Of a stretch of DNA of 64,000 bases, positions 20,291-31,972 are shown piece after piece; the first letter of the stretch is position 1, and each line of letters starts with the position of its first letter. Under the pieces are notes generated by a model. The model searched no databases and was not told the origin of the DNA. It saw nothing but the letters and a program-made list of their open reading frames with translations. A program made the position numbers and the translations under genes. Origin of the DNA: Strongyloides papillosus (Eukaryota; Nematoda; Chromadorea; Rhabditida; Strongyloididae); contig SRSI01000046.1 in NCBI GenBank assembly GCA_005656395.1, positions 868,001 to 932,000 of the forward strand, in the 5' to 3' direction.

Positions 20291-21675
20291 TCGGCTAGTA
20301 TTATTTCAATAATCCTACGCCAGCTAGGATTATGCCAATAAGCGAAGTAATATTTTTTAATTTTTTTTATTAAAAAATAATGGTTCCATCAGGACTTATG
20401 GCCTCTTAAAAAATTTTTATTGTTGCCTTTCTGTGCACATAACTTCTTTTGACGAAGAGGTATTGAGATGATTCTTTTACAGATCGAAAGTTCAACTTCT
20501 TTTGTAAAAAAATTGACAATAGCATAAATGTTAAACTTCATTAAAATTATTTTATTTTCAATTTAAACAAAAAACCACGGTTTTCGGCACAACATCGTGG
20601 TTTTTTCAAAATTAAAGCTCATTCAGAAAATTCTCACAAATGTGTAATCATTATTTTGGTAGAGTTAACGAAGCTTTAACGAATAGGTATAGTGGTATTA
20701 AAATTAGATAAAATAGACAAAAGTTATGATCTAGCAAAAATCCCCAATTTGTACTTTTGGTTAAAAATTAAGTTATAAACACTATTTTTTTCCAACATAT
20801 TTAATACCTAATAGCATTATTATCATAAATAAAGTATGCTAATTTACAGTATATTGCTTATTTGTCCATATATGGTCAAAAATTTTATTAATTTTTACCA
20901 CTTAAATTTTCAAGAAAATAATTTTTTTTTAATATTTCTCATTATTTACTTGTATTTCATACTTTTTTACATAATTATTATTCTATAAAAGCATTCTTAC
21001 GTACTTTTCAAAAATATCGTATGTTCGACCTTGTTATTTTAGAATTAATGTTTGAAATATAAGTAGTTAACAATAAAAAATATTTCATTCACTTTTAATA
21101 AAAAAGCATTATAGATGTTGAAAAATTAAAAAAAAAATGACATACTTTTTTAAATACTTAAAAAAATTAGACTGTACTTGGATTGTTATAACTTTCTTAA
21201 AACATATTACAAATAAAAGATATTATCACTGTTAAAGAGAACATCATTTACTCTATTAGAATAATGATAAAGCTTATGTGGAAATCTTCTTAATAAACTT
21301 TAATTTTGAAAAACCACAAAATTTTGGCGAAAATCGTGATTTTTTTGTTTTAATTAAAAATTAAATAATGTAAATGGATTTTAATACTTATGATATTGAA
21401 AACTCTAGTACAAAAGAAGTTGGGCTTTCGATCTGTAAAAAAATCATCTCGATATCATTTTATAAGAATAAGTTACACGCGCAGAAAGACAAAAAAAAAC
21501 ACATTTTTTTGAAACAGCCATAAGTTCTGAAAAAACCATAATTTTTGGAAGAGAAAAAAAATAAAAAATATTATATCTTTAATCTACTAATTTACAAAAT
21601 TTCTCGTTTTTATCTTTTCAAATAAAAAAGATATTGACGTTTGCAGGTGGGGAGTTAATTTTGAAACACCCTGTA

Positions 21676-22674
21676 GAATTACAACAATAAAATTATATTA
21701 ATAGATAAACAACTTGGTATTTAAAAAAGTCATAAATATAATTGATATTGTTGAGTTTCTTTATTTTTCGATTAATTAAAAGTATTAATTTATTCAGGAA
21801 TTAAAGTTAGTTAATTGTTAAAACTATTAAAATATTAATTTTTTAAATAATTAAAAGATTTATTTTTTTTTGCTGCCTGATTATACTAAAAAAATAAAAA
21901 CTTTAGCATATTTGTTACTTTAAATTTATTGAAACAGGAAAAATAAATCGCGTGTAGAATTTCGATACAAGGTCTCAAGGACACCACGAAACCCAAACCC
22001 TTAGTAGAAGTCTTTATACAAATTGATTCATCATACTTAATTAAATATGATAAACATAAGTCAAACACTCTTCAGATAGTACAACAACTTCTTCAAAATA
22101 CAATGTCATTATTCATATGAGTACACTATTACACTCGGGAGAAAATTTTTATTTTGAGAAACTAATTAGGACTACCTCCGGCGTATTTACAAAACTAAAT
22201 CTTAATGATAACAACACCTGGAACTAAAATCTTGTAAACAAATGCTTTCATGCAGCTACAATTCAAAAAAAGACTCGACACCTTTTAAAAAGCATTTTCA
22301 CAGAAATCCAGATACTAAAATAGACATTCTGTTACGAGAAATCATAAAAAAGAAAGAATTTATACCGATTAATGATGGTCTTATTAATTATTGTATAGAA
22401 AAATCAAAAAAATTAGAGACTACTTTTGATGAAGTTAAACTTGTCTAAAGGATATCAAAAAATAGTCACATTATATTAGTTTAAGACAAAAAAAAGGATG
22501 TAAAAAGTTTTAAAATAAAAAAGAAAATTACGGCAAAAGAACTTAATCTCATAAATTCTTACGTATTTACAAATCTTCTACTCGTTCATTGATTCTCACG
22601 TTATCAATCTCCATGCGAAAAGGAACAAAAGATTTGGTGCATTTTAAAAATTTGACTACAATTTTCAATATATA
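21676..22674. other. Intergenic stretch between element A and unit U1
   Basis: A+T-rich, no repeat partner recognised elsewhere in the window apart from the possible ORF at 22218-22448. Less monotonous in composition around 21950-22450 than its surroundings. Confidence 0.4.
22218..22448 (+). CDS. Short ORF of unknown function (possible exon or gene fragment)
   Basis: The frame is open from 22218; the first ATG is at 22242, giving 68 codons to TAA. Composition is protein-like, charged and not simply A+T-driven (HFHRNPDTKIDILLREI, then INDGLINYCIEKSKKLE), with no signal peptide or known motif. A CATGCAG just after the ATG could be a splice acceptor, in which case this is a terminal exon. It may equally be a relic of a mobile element or chance. 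I do not recognise it. Confidence 0.25.
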   Translation: MELKSCKQMLSCSYNSKKDSTPFKKHFHRNPDTKIDILLREIIKKKEFIPINDGLINYCIEKSKKLETTFDEVKLV

Positions 22675-24091
22675 TAACTTAGAATGATGATGAAATTTCA
22701 TAATTAAAAGTTAAACCTTAAGCTTTAATACATATTAATATTTAAAATTATAGGAAACGCTAAAACTTCTAATGTTACGCATGAAACTTCTATTGTATAA
22801 GTTAATAAATAATTATACAAGATAGTTGTAAATTGAATAATAACTTATATGAATCCTTAAGAAATAACGTCTAAATTTAATAAAATTTAAACTGTCGTAA
22901 GTCACATTATGTGGAAGAAGCATACGGAAAAGTAAAAAAATTGGTTTATAAACTAAAAAGTTTATAATATAATTTATCATGTTAAAGTTTTTAATGGTTA
23001 AAATAGAATAACAATTAAAATTTTTCTAAATATGTTTTAAAATTTACTAAAAGAAACTAAAAATTTGAGTAAAAACAACTATAATTCAAAAATCATTCTT
23101 TGTTTCATTTATTTAGTGTAATTGTTTAAAAAAATGGTTTTTTGACTATGTCAACAATATAACCATACTGATTTTTTACTATATTTTTTCTCAATATTTG
23201 TTTGTAAAGTAAATAATCGATTACTGACCAAAACAATAAAATATAATATCTGTGAGTATTTTTTTTATTGTGAATTGATTGAAATTGATCATTAATAAAA
23301 TTTGATAAGATATTACTGAACTCAAAAACATGCTTCTCTTTAAATGCTTATATTTAGTTATAATGAAAAAAAAATCAAATTATTATTACTATCTTATAAT
23401 AATACTTTAAAAATAATTACAATTTTGTTTATTGTTTATGAACAAATGGCTTTTTTAAAACATTTAATGCCAAATAAAATGAACATTTTAATTTTAAAAG
23501 AAATAAATTGTTTGTTTTTCAAATTTGATAGAATTTATGAAAAACTTTAAAAATTTTTAACTAATTTTAAATTATATATAAACGATCTTAAAGCCGAACT
23601 ATGATTGGTTTAATAATCAATCATCTATATTAATAAGAAAGAATGGTATAAAGATTACATATGAACAATTTGGAACATAACTAAGTCTCACTAATTGGAT
23701 CTTATATATGTTTTATTTCATTATTTAAATCACTTTCTCATACCGAGTATTATATTTATCATACATTTTAAGTTAATACTTAGATGTTTATATCTTATTA
23801 TTCTTTTTTAAATGTTGTTATTCTACTAGTGAACACAAGTATTATTTTAGTACACACTTGTTTTATATATCGTACTTGATTATTTGCCTTTTTTTAATGT
23901 ACGTTGACATCAGACAAAATTTTATAAATTTACTCATCTACTTCAAATCTGATTTTGTGGTGTTAAAATTTTTGTAATCTGCAGTAAAAATAATATTATT
24001 ATATGATCGTAATTGTATTTATTATTCTTTGATTCTGAAAAATATAGGATTAAATATTTATTTTTCAGTATTTTTGCATGGCAATTTTTAG

Positions 24092-24099
24092 TATTTAAG
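24092..24099 (+). promoter_or_regulatory. TATA-like box of secreted gene copy 1
   Basis: TATTTAAG lies 46 bp before the ATG within a block (GCATGGCAATTTTTAGTATT to GAATTTTATTTTT) shared by all seven family members, including the highly diverged ones at 52.3 and 57.5 kb. Conservation across diverged paralogues and constant distance support a core promoter with a very short 5' leader. Confidence 0.65.
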
Positions 24100-24137
24100 A
24101 GAATTTTATTTTTATCAAATCAAAATATTTCATAGTA

Positions 24138-24615
24138 ATGTTTTTAAAGATATTCACGACATTTGTTATCATTTTAATATATAAAATTTCAATATCTTAT
24201 ACTTATCGGACTATTATTGTTCCACAAGGTTGGTATGTTAGTGCTTTTGGAAATGTTACGTGGAATGATGAAAATATAAATTCTGTCAAAGCAGCATTAA
24301 ATAATACAAAGTATCCAGAAAAAAGTGATGTTAAAGATGTAACTAAAAATAAAGAATTCTTTCTTTATTTATATGCAGGAGGTAGTGATTATGATATAGG
24401 TAAATAAATATATAGGAAAATAATATGTTTGTTTAGGTGATTTTTTTGTTAACATCACTTATAAAAATAAAAGTGAACCAAAATCTTTAGTAAAACAAAT
24501 TCCAGATAATTGTACGAATAAAGACAGTTTTAATTATGGACAACTAGAGCTCCAGGATATAAAGGAATATGCGTGTAATCTAGGAAATATTACTCTAGAT
24601 GAAATTAAAAATTGA
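24138..24615 (+). CDS. Secreted protein of unknown family, copy 1 (two exons)
   Basis: Exon 1 24138-24399, intron 24400-24436 (37 bp, GTAAAT...TTTAG, phase 1), exon 2 24437-24615; 146 residues. Without splicing the frame stops two codons into the intron; splicing gives an open exon 2 in every copy. An N-terminal hydrophobic segment (residues ~4-21) is a signal peptide. The mature protein has four N-glycosylation sequons (NVT, NNT and two NIT) and only two cysteines, in IPDNC and, 20 residues later, CNL. These match the C-terminal motif of the genes at 52.3 and 57.5 kb. Compared with copies 2-5 it has Val34, Glu46 and Asp86. AATAAA at 24626-24631 may be the polyadenylation signal. No known family recognised; probably a small extracellular glycoprotein. 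Confidence 0.72.
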
Positions 24616-25702
24616 AAATTATCATAATAAAAAAATAATTACAAAAAATTGCAATTTCTTTATTTCTTATGGGTTTTAAGGTTTTTATTTTCTACAAAGT
24701 GGACCGAAATATAAATTGCAGTTGCATAAAATGTTTAATAACTTTTCTATCTATAATCTATTTTTATGGTATTATGTGCATTTTGTAGTTTCTCTTTTCT
24801 ACTAAAACATTTTTCAATTTCGTTCTTAAATCTTAAGTACAAAAAAAATTTGTAGAGATTTTTTGCTAACGCCATTTTTTCCTATTTTTTTTAAATAAAC
24901 ATTTATTTATACAAAACCATCTTTATTTTTTTAATTTTATAATAAAATAATCATGGTAGTAATCACATAGATTTTTTGAGTGTTATTTCGACACCGCTTG
25001 CTGGGCCCGATTCTCTAGAAGTAAATTAAAAATTAAAATACTTCATTAATATGAGATAAAAAGTTAGGTCATGCACTCTTTTCAACAAATTTTTTTTGAA
25101 AAAAGTATATCAAAAGTATCTATATAAAATCAAGAATTTTTTATTATTAAACTTAAAAAAAAATTGAAAAAACAATAATAATTTGCTGTTTTAATAATTC
25201 ATATTTTAAGTTTCAATATTTTTCAGACCAAACGTTCTTAGATGATATTTTTGGTATTAAAACATTAGAAATATACAAAATATTCAGTTGATTTATCCAC
25301 ATGATTGCTATTTTTTATCTAAAATTTTTAATATTTAAAAAAAAATATTTTTTATAAGGTTCACGCACTCAATTCATTTAATAATTTTGTTTTTTTGCAA
25401 ATTTAGATACTTGTTATAATTTAAGAGAACTTGTAGATAATGCTATTTCTTTTTCAATGGACTATACAAACATTTTTATTTTTTTGCATATGCAATTTCT
25501 ATAAAATGCAGTATAAAACGACACCATAATTTTTGGTCACTTAAATGCTTTTTAACTTTAATCTAAACTTTTTGAAAGAGTTTATAGGAAAAATAAATGT
25601 TTTTTACAGTATTTTTAATAAATATTCTTCTAATAATTTATATATGTATCCGAAAATAGTTAATATTATCATCTTCATTTTCCTTTGTTTTGTTGATACA
25701 TA

Positions 25703-25802
25703 GCGTAAAGGTACACTAGCCGTATTGGGCTAATACATATTTACCTCTAATACAAAAGGGGCAAATACATACTAGCCCCATAAGGCTAGTGTACCTTTGC
25801 CC
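25703..25802. mobile_element. hAT-like MITE in U1 (100 bp)
   Basis: Nearly palindromic: AAAGGTACACTAGCC near both ends in opposite orientation. An 8-bp duplication GATACATA flanks it (25695-25702, 25803-25810). Units U4 and U5 show the empty site with one GATACATA-like copy. An 8-bp duplication is typical of the hAT superfamily. Confidence 0.7.
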
Positions 25803-25925
25803 GATACATAAACAAGGTAAAAATGAAGTTTTTCTTATCTAATATCATGTATTTTACTGAATATTCGACTATATGAAGTACGAAAAATAGTCCTAAAATA
25901 ACTGATTTTTGTACAAATAATTATT

Positions 25926-27169
25926 TACTATATTTTTTTAATTTTACTTCTTCTTGTTAAATTTTAGTTTTGAGGTCCCCTCTTTAAAAAGTTAATAAGA
26001 TATTTCATTCAATACAATGAGTATATTGACAATAAATAACGATAAATAATCGTATTTAAAGATGATTTGTAGCATTTTGAAAAACTTTTTTGCAGCCTCC
26101 CTTTTTGTTTTAATTTCGAAAAACATTATAATCAATTAATTATAGTGGTTAAATAAAAAGACAATAAATAGAGAAATTAGTTTTTTATGATTAATTAGCA
26201 CATTTAAACCAATTATTAATGTAAAAAGTGAAAAATTTTATTATACACAACTAAAGAAAGATTAATACTGTAGGTTGTACTAAAGACAGTCGTCAGCCTA
26301 TTTTTAAACTTAAAATTTTTTTAATTTGCCAAATTGCTTAATAATGCTGTTAAGTAAATGTTAATATTAAACAAACTAAAAAAAGGGTAATATTTTTAGT
26401 TAAAAATGTTAAAAAACTGACCCTCTAAAAAATTGACCAATTTTTTCCTCATATTACAAGTTATTTTAAATAACACTAATGTTGTTTTAATATTTGTAAT
26501 TTTTCTTTTTACAATTCATTATTTTTCAAACAAATAATAAAGAAAGAAATTATCTCTTAAGTAAAAATTTTATTAAATATAAGACTGGAGTTTACCCCTA
26601 AAATAAAACACAATCATACAACACAATATTAATTACAAATTTAGGATAGTTAACGGTAATAATAATAAAATTTTTGGGGTATTTGTTAATGAGGAATAAG
26701 AAATTATAAATTTTGAGTAGTGTTCACTATTTTGAAATAGATCCACTTTTAAATAGAAAGATTAGTCCCTTAAGAAAAATAGTGACGCGATGACACCAAA
26801 TGTTTGATACGCCATTACTCTTAAGTTTTTACCATGCTAAATATATTACTTTTTAAAAATTGAAAATATTTCCATACAGGACAATTTTGGAATAGCGCAT
26901 CTCCAGAATTATAATCAAAGACAAAAAATTCTTAGAAAAAACTATTTTAAAGCACAATAAAATACTAAATCTTGTTTGAAACAATATCGTTGTGTGTTAA
27001 ATCACTTTTATAAAAAAAATAATTATAATATTAATTTTACTTATTGGCAAGACACGTTGTTACAAAAAAAAGCCAAAAGTATTCAACTTTTGATGTAAAA
27101 TAGCTTTTAAAATTAAACAAAGCGAAAAATAATTATGCATAAATAATAATTATATTTGTTTGATTATTC
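25926..27169. other. Spacer of inverted repeat 1
   Basis: About 1.24 kb between the arms, alignable in the same orientation with the spacer at 43690-44710 (shared landmarks: GGTTTGTAGCATTT-like and AAGACACGTTGTTACAAAAA). It holds no ORF. Confidence 0.65.
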
Positions 27170-27281
27170 GTACAAAAATCAGTTATTTTAGGACTATTTT
27201 TCGTACTTCATATAGTCGAATATTCAGTAAAATACATGATATTAGATAAGAAAAACTTCATTTTTACCTTGTTTATGTATC

Positions 27282-27381
27282 GGGCAAAGGTACACTAGCC
27301 TTATGGGGCTAGTATGTATTTGCCCCTTTTGTATTAGAGGTAAATATGTATTAGCCCAATACGGCTAGTGTACCTTTACGC
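27282..27381. mobile_element. hAT-like MITE in U2 (100 bp)
   Basis: Reverse complement of the U1 copy, flanked by TATGTATC at 27274-27281 and 27382-27389. Its presence in both arms means insertion preceded the U1/U2 inversion or was copied by conversion. Confidence 0.7.
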
Positions 27382-28470
27382 TATGTATCAACAAAACAAA
27401 GGAAAATGAAGATGATAATATTAACTATTTTCGGATATATATATAAATTATTAGAAGAATATTTATTAAAAATACTGTAAAAAACATTTATTTTTCCTAT
27501 AAACTCTTTCAAAAAGTTTAGATTAAAGTTAAAAAGCATTTAAGTGACCAAAAATTATGGTGTCGTTTTATACTGCATTTTATAGAAATTGCATATGCAA
27601 AAAAATAAAAATGTTTGTATAGTCCATTGAAAAAGAAATAGCATTATCTACAAGTTCTCTTAAATTATAACAAGTATCTAAATTTGCAAAAAAACAAAAT
27701 TATTAAATGAATTGAGTGCGTGAACCTTATAAAAAATATTTTTTTTTAAATATTAAAAATTTTAGATAAAAAATAGCAATCATGTGGATAAATCAACTGA
27801 ATATTTTGTATATTTCTAATGTTTTAATACCAAAAATATCATCTAAGAACGTTTGGTCTGAAAAATATTGAAACTTAAAATATGAATTATTAAAACAGCA
27901 AATTATTATTGTTTTTTCAATTTTTTTTTAAGTTTAATAATAAAAAATTCTTGATTTTATAAAGATACTTTTGATATACTTTTTTCAAAAAAAATTTGTT
28001 GAAAAGAGTGCATGACCTAACTTTTTATCTCATATTAATGAAGTATTTTAATTTTTAATTTACTTCTAGAGAATCGGGCCCAGCAAGCGGTGTCGAAATA
28101 ACACTCAAAAAATCTATGTGATTACTACCATGGTTATTTTATTATAAAATTGAAAAAATAAAGATAGTTTTTGTGTAAATAAATGTTTATTTAAAAAAAA
28201 ATAGGAAAAAATGGCGTTATCAAAAAATCTTTACAAATTTTTTTTGTACTTAAGATTTAAGAACGACCTTGAAAAATGTTTTAGTAGAAAAGAGAAACTA
28301 CCAAATGCACATAATACCATAAAAATAGATTATAGATAGAAAAGTTATTAAACATTTTATGCAACTGCAATTTATATTTCGGTCCACTTTGTAGAAAATA
28401 AAAACCTTAAAACCCATAAGAAATAAAGAAATTGCAATTTTTTGTAATTATTTTTTTATTATGATAATTT

Positions 28471-28948
28471 TCAATTTTTAATTTCATCTAGAGTAATATT
28501 TCCTAGATTACACGCATATTCCTTTATATCCTGGAGCTCTAGTTGTCCATAATTAAAACTGTCTTTATTCGTACAATTATCTGGAATTTGTTTTACTAAA
28601 GATTTTGGTTCACTTTTATTTTTATAAGTGATGTTAACAAAAAAATCACCTAAACAAACATATTATTTTCCTATATATTTATTTACCTATATTATAATCA
28701 CTACCTCCTGCATATAAATAAAGAAAGAATTCTTTATTTTTAGTTACATCTTTAACATCACTTTTTTCTGGATACTTTGTATTATTTAATGCTGCTTTGA
28801 CAGAATTTATATCTTCATCATTCCACGTAACATTTCCAAAAACACTAATATACCAACCTTGTGGAACAATAATAGTCCGATAAGTATAAGATATTGAAAT
28901 TTTATATATTAAAATGATAACAAATGTCGTGAATATCTTTAAAAACAT
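28471..28948 (-). CDS. Secreted protein of unknown family, copy 2 (two exons)
   Basis: Minus strand: exon 1 28687-28948, intron 28650-28686 (37 bp), exon 2 28471-28649; 146 residues. Same signal peptide, sequons and two-cysteine C-terminal motif as copy 1. It differs at residues 34 (Ile), 36 (Val), 46 (Asp) and 86 (Asn). It is transcribed towards copy 1, so the two genes are tail to tail ~4 kb apart, and overlapping 3' transcripts would be self-complementary. Both frame and splice sites are intact. The identical promoter block lies upstream at about 28985-29060. Function unknown. Confidence 0.72.
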
Positions 28949-30425
28949 TACTATGAAATATTTTGATTTAATAAAAATAAAATTCTCTTAAATACTGAAA
29001 ATTGCCATGCAAAAATACTGAAAAATAAATATTTAATCCTATATTTTTCAGAATCAAAGAATAATAAATACAATTACGATCATATAATAATATTATTTTT
29101 ACTGCAGATTACAAAGATTTTAACACCATAAAATCAGATTTGAAGTAGATGAGTAAATTTCTAAAATTTTGTCTGATGTCAACGTACATTAAAAAAAGGC
29201 AAATAATCAAGTACGATATATTAAACAAGTGTGTACTAAAATAATACTTGTGTTCACTAGTAGAATAACAACATTTAAAAAAGAACAATAAGATATAAAC
29301 ATCTAAGTATTAATTTAAAATGTATGATAAATATAATACTCGGTATGAGAAAGTGATTTAAATAATGAAATAAAACATAAATGAGATCTAATTAGTGAGA
29401 CTTAGTTTTGTTCCAAATTGTTCATATGTAATCTTTATACCATTCTTTCTTATTAATATAGATGATTGATTTTTAAACCAATCATAGTTCGGCTTTAAGA
29501 TCGTTTATATATAATTTAAAATTGGTTAGAAATTTCTAAAGTTTATCATAAATCCTATCAAATTTTAAAAACAAACTATTTATTTCTTTTTAAATTTAAA
29601 TGTCCATTTTATTTGGCATTAAATGTTTTAAAAAAGCCTCTTGTTCATAAACAATAAACAAAATTGTAATTATTTTTAAAGTATTATTATAAGGTAGTAA
29701 TAATAATTTGATTTTTTTTTCATTATAACTAAATATAAGCATTTAAAGAGAAGCATATTTTTTAGTTCAGTAATATCTTATCAAATTTTATTAATGATCA
29801 ACTTAAATCAATTCACAATAAAAAAATACTCATTGATATTATTTTTCAATGTTTTTGATCAGTGATCAATTATTTGCTTTACATACAAATAATGAGAAAA
29901 AATAATACAATAAAAAATCAGTATAGTTTTATTGTTGACATAGTTAAAAAACCATTTTTTTTAATAATTACACTAAATATATTAAACAAAAAATGATTTT
30001 TGAATTATGGATGTTTTTTACTCAAATCTTTAGTTTCTTTTATAAACTTTAGAACATCTTTAAAAAAATTTTAATTGTTATTCTGTTTTAACCACTAAAA
30101 AACTTTTATATGACAAATTATTTTATAAAATTTTTTGTTTATAAATTAAATTTTTTACTTTTCTGTTATGTCTCTTCCACATAATGTGGCATGCGACAGT
30201 TTAAATTTTAATAAATTTAGGTATTACTCCCAAAGATTCATATATGTTATCGTACAATTTTACAATTATCTTTTACTATTATTTATTTACTTATAAAATT
30301 GAAGTTTTATGCGTTATACTAGAAGTTTTAACATCCCCAACAATTATGAATATTAAAATGTATTAAAGTTTAAGTTTTAACTTACCAGCATAAATTATGA
30401 GATTTTATCATCATTATAATATGTA

Positions 30426-31854
30426 CAGGATGTCTCAAAATTAACTCCTCACCTGCGAAAGTTAATAACTTTTTTCTATGAAGAGATAAAAACGTGAAAT
30501 TTTGCAGACTAATAGAACTAATAGACAATATTTTTTATTTTTAAAAAATTATGGTCCTGATAAGACTTATGGCTATTTTAAAAAAATGTGTTTTTTTCGC
30601 CTTTCTGAACTCGTAACTTTTTATATGAAGAGATATCAAGATAATTTTTTTACAGGTCGAAAGCTCAACTTCTTTTGTACTAGAATCTTCAATATCATAA
30701 ATATTGAACTTTATTAACATTGTTTAATTTTTAGTTAAATCAAAAAAACCACGATTTTTGTCAAAATTTCGTAGTTTTTTCAAAATTAAAGCTCATTGAG
30801 AAGATTCTCGCAAAAGCTTTATCATTATTTTAAAAGAGTTAACGAAGCTCTATCGAATGAATATAACTATATTTGTTTAGGTTAAGATTCAAGAAGGTTA
30901 TGACAGTTCAAAAATGGTCTATTTTTTCATTTTATTTAGTATTTGAAAAAAAGTATGATTGTTTTAAATTTTTCAACGTCGATAATGATTTTTTATTGAA
31001 AGTAGTTGAAATATTGTTTTATTTTCTATTGCTAACAGTTCATATTTCAAACATAAATTCAGTGAGAACAAGATCGAAAATACAATATTTTGAAAGATGC
31101 ATAAAAATGCTCCTATAGGGTAATTATTATGTAAAATAGTATAAAATGTAGATAAATTGTAATAAATGTTAAGAATAATGATTTTTTTAAAAATTTAAGT
31201 GGTAAAAATTTATGAAATTTTTTGACCATATATAAACAAATAAGCAATATACTGTAAAATAGCAAACTTTATTTATGATAATAATGCTATTAGGTATCAA
31301 ATATGTTGAAAAAAATAATGTTTGTAACTTAATTTTTTAACAAAAGTACGGAATTGGGAATCTTTGCTAGATCATAACTTTCGTCAATTTTATCTAATTT
31401 TAATGCCACTATACCTATTCGATAGAGCTTCGTTAACTCTATCAAAATAATAATAACACATTTATGAGAATTTTCCCAATGAGCTTTAATTTTGAAAAAA
31501 ACCACGATATTTTGCCGAAAACCGTGGTTTTTTGTTTAAATTAGAAATAAAATAATGTTAATAAAGTTTAACATTTATTCTATTTTAATTTTATTACAAA
31601 GGAAGTTGAACTTTCGATCTGTAAAAGAATCATCTCAATACCTCTTCGTCAAAAGAAGTTATGTGCACAGAAAGGCAACAAAAAAAATTTTTTAAGAAGC
31701 CATAAGTCCTGATGGAACCATTATTTTTTAATAAAAGAATATAAAAAAATATTACTTCGCTTATTCACTAAATCACAAAGTTTGACGCTTTTATCTCAAG
31801 TAGAAAAAACGTTATAAGCGTTCGCAAGTGAGAAGCTACTTTGGAGACACCCTG
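30426..31854 (-). mobile_element. Long-TIR DNA element, copy B
   Basis: CAGGATGTCTC...GACACCCTG between TA pairs (30424-30425, 31855-31856). The outer ~430 bp on each side are complementary, with an A+T-rich centre. Relative to copy A it is inverted and uninterrupted, so it shows the empty site of the DIRS-like insertion (near 31775). The 71-codon ORF in its left end also occurs in copy C but reads through TIR sequence and is not credible as a gene. Confidence 0.75.
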
Positions 31855-31856
31855 TA

Positions 31857-31972
31857 GTGCTTTAAAAATAGTCAAAATTTTGATAATTTTTTATGCACAA
31901 AATTAAATTTTTTAAACATAAAATCCCGGATAAAATTTACATCTTAATTTTGAATATTTAAATTGTTTTTGT
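31857..31972. repeat. Inverted duplicate of 11991-12104
   Basis: Flank of element B matching the flank of element A in reverse complement. It ends where unit U3 begins. Confidence 0.65.

Larger units (their letters stand above)
12197..20336 (+). mobile_element. DIRS-like (tyrosine-recombinase) retroelement, non-autonomous, with nested Gypsy-3
   Basis: Four features coincide. (1) Inverted terminal repeats of 98 bp, identical, at 12211-12308 and 20193-20290. (2) Unequal outer extensions: 14 nt on the left, 46 nt on the right. (3) An internal complementary region at 20031-20138, whose first 41 nt are the exact reverse complement of the left end (12197-12237) and last 64 nt that of the right end (20273-20336), joined by ATT. 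(4) No ordinary target duplication, but AAT at both junctions (12194-12196, 20337-20339), the triplet predicted by the circle junction in the internal region. Copy B shows the empty site. A tyrosine-recombinase remnant lies at 19526-19723. Without Gypsy-3 the element is ~4.27 kb, 1.5 kb of it minisatellite, with no reverse transcriptase, so it must have moved in trans. Confidence 0.82.
12105..21673 (+). mobile_element. Long-TIR DNA element, copy A (split by DIRS-like element)
   Basis: The ends read TA|CAGAGTGTCTCAAATG... and ...TTTTGAAACACCCTG|TA, with TA on both sides. Copies B (30426-31854) and C (34215-35652) share the ends and the interior. Here the element body is 12105-12196 plus 20337-21673. 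The inverted ends extend ~430 bp inward in copies B and C. No transposase ORF is visible, so it is non-autonomous. TA duplication suggests the Tc1/mariner (IS630) group, but the CAGGGTGTCTC terminus was not matched to a named family. Confidence 0.75.
22675..25925 (+). repeat. Unit U1: left arm of inverted repeat 1
   Basis: About 3.25 kb, reading as the reverse complement of 27170-30423 with scattered differences. It contains secreted gene copy 1 and a 100-bp MITE. The arm starts where copy U2 meets element B, so U1 lacks the long-TIR element at its outer edge. Confidence 0.85.
27170..30423 (-). repeat. Unit U2: right arm of inverted repeat 1
   Basis: Reverse complement of U1. From the gene outward (about 28.4-30.2 kb) it is also essentially identical to U5 (45.9-47.6 kb, same orientation) and to U4 (inverted). 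Its outer edge abuts element B at TA (30424-30425). Confidence 0.85.

Noticed and set aside
23344..23550. 68-codon ORF in unit U1
   Set aside because: The corresponding positions in U2, U4 and U5 do not keep the frame, so it is not conserved as coding.
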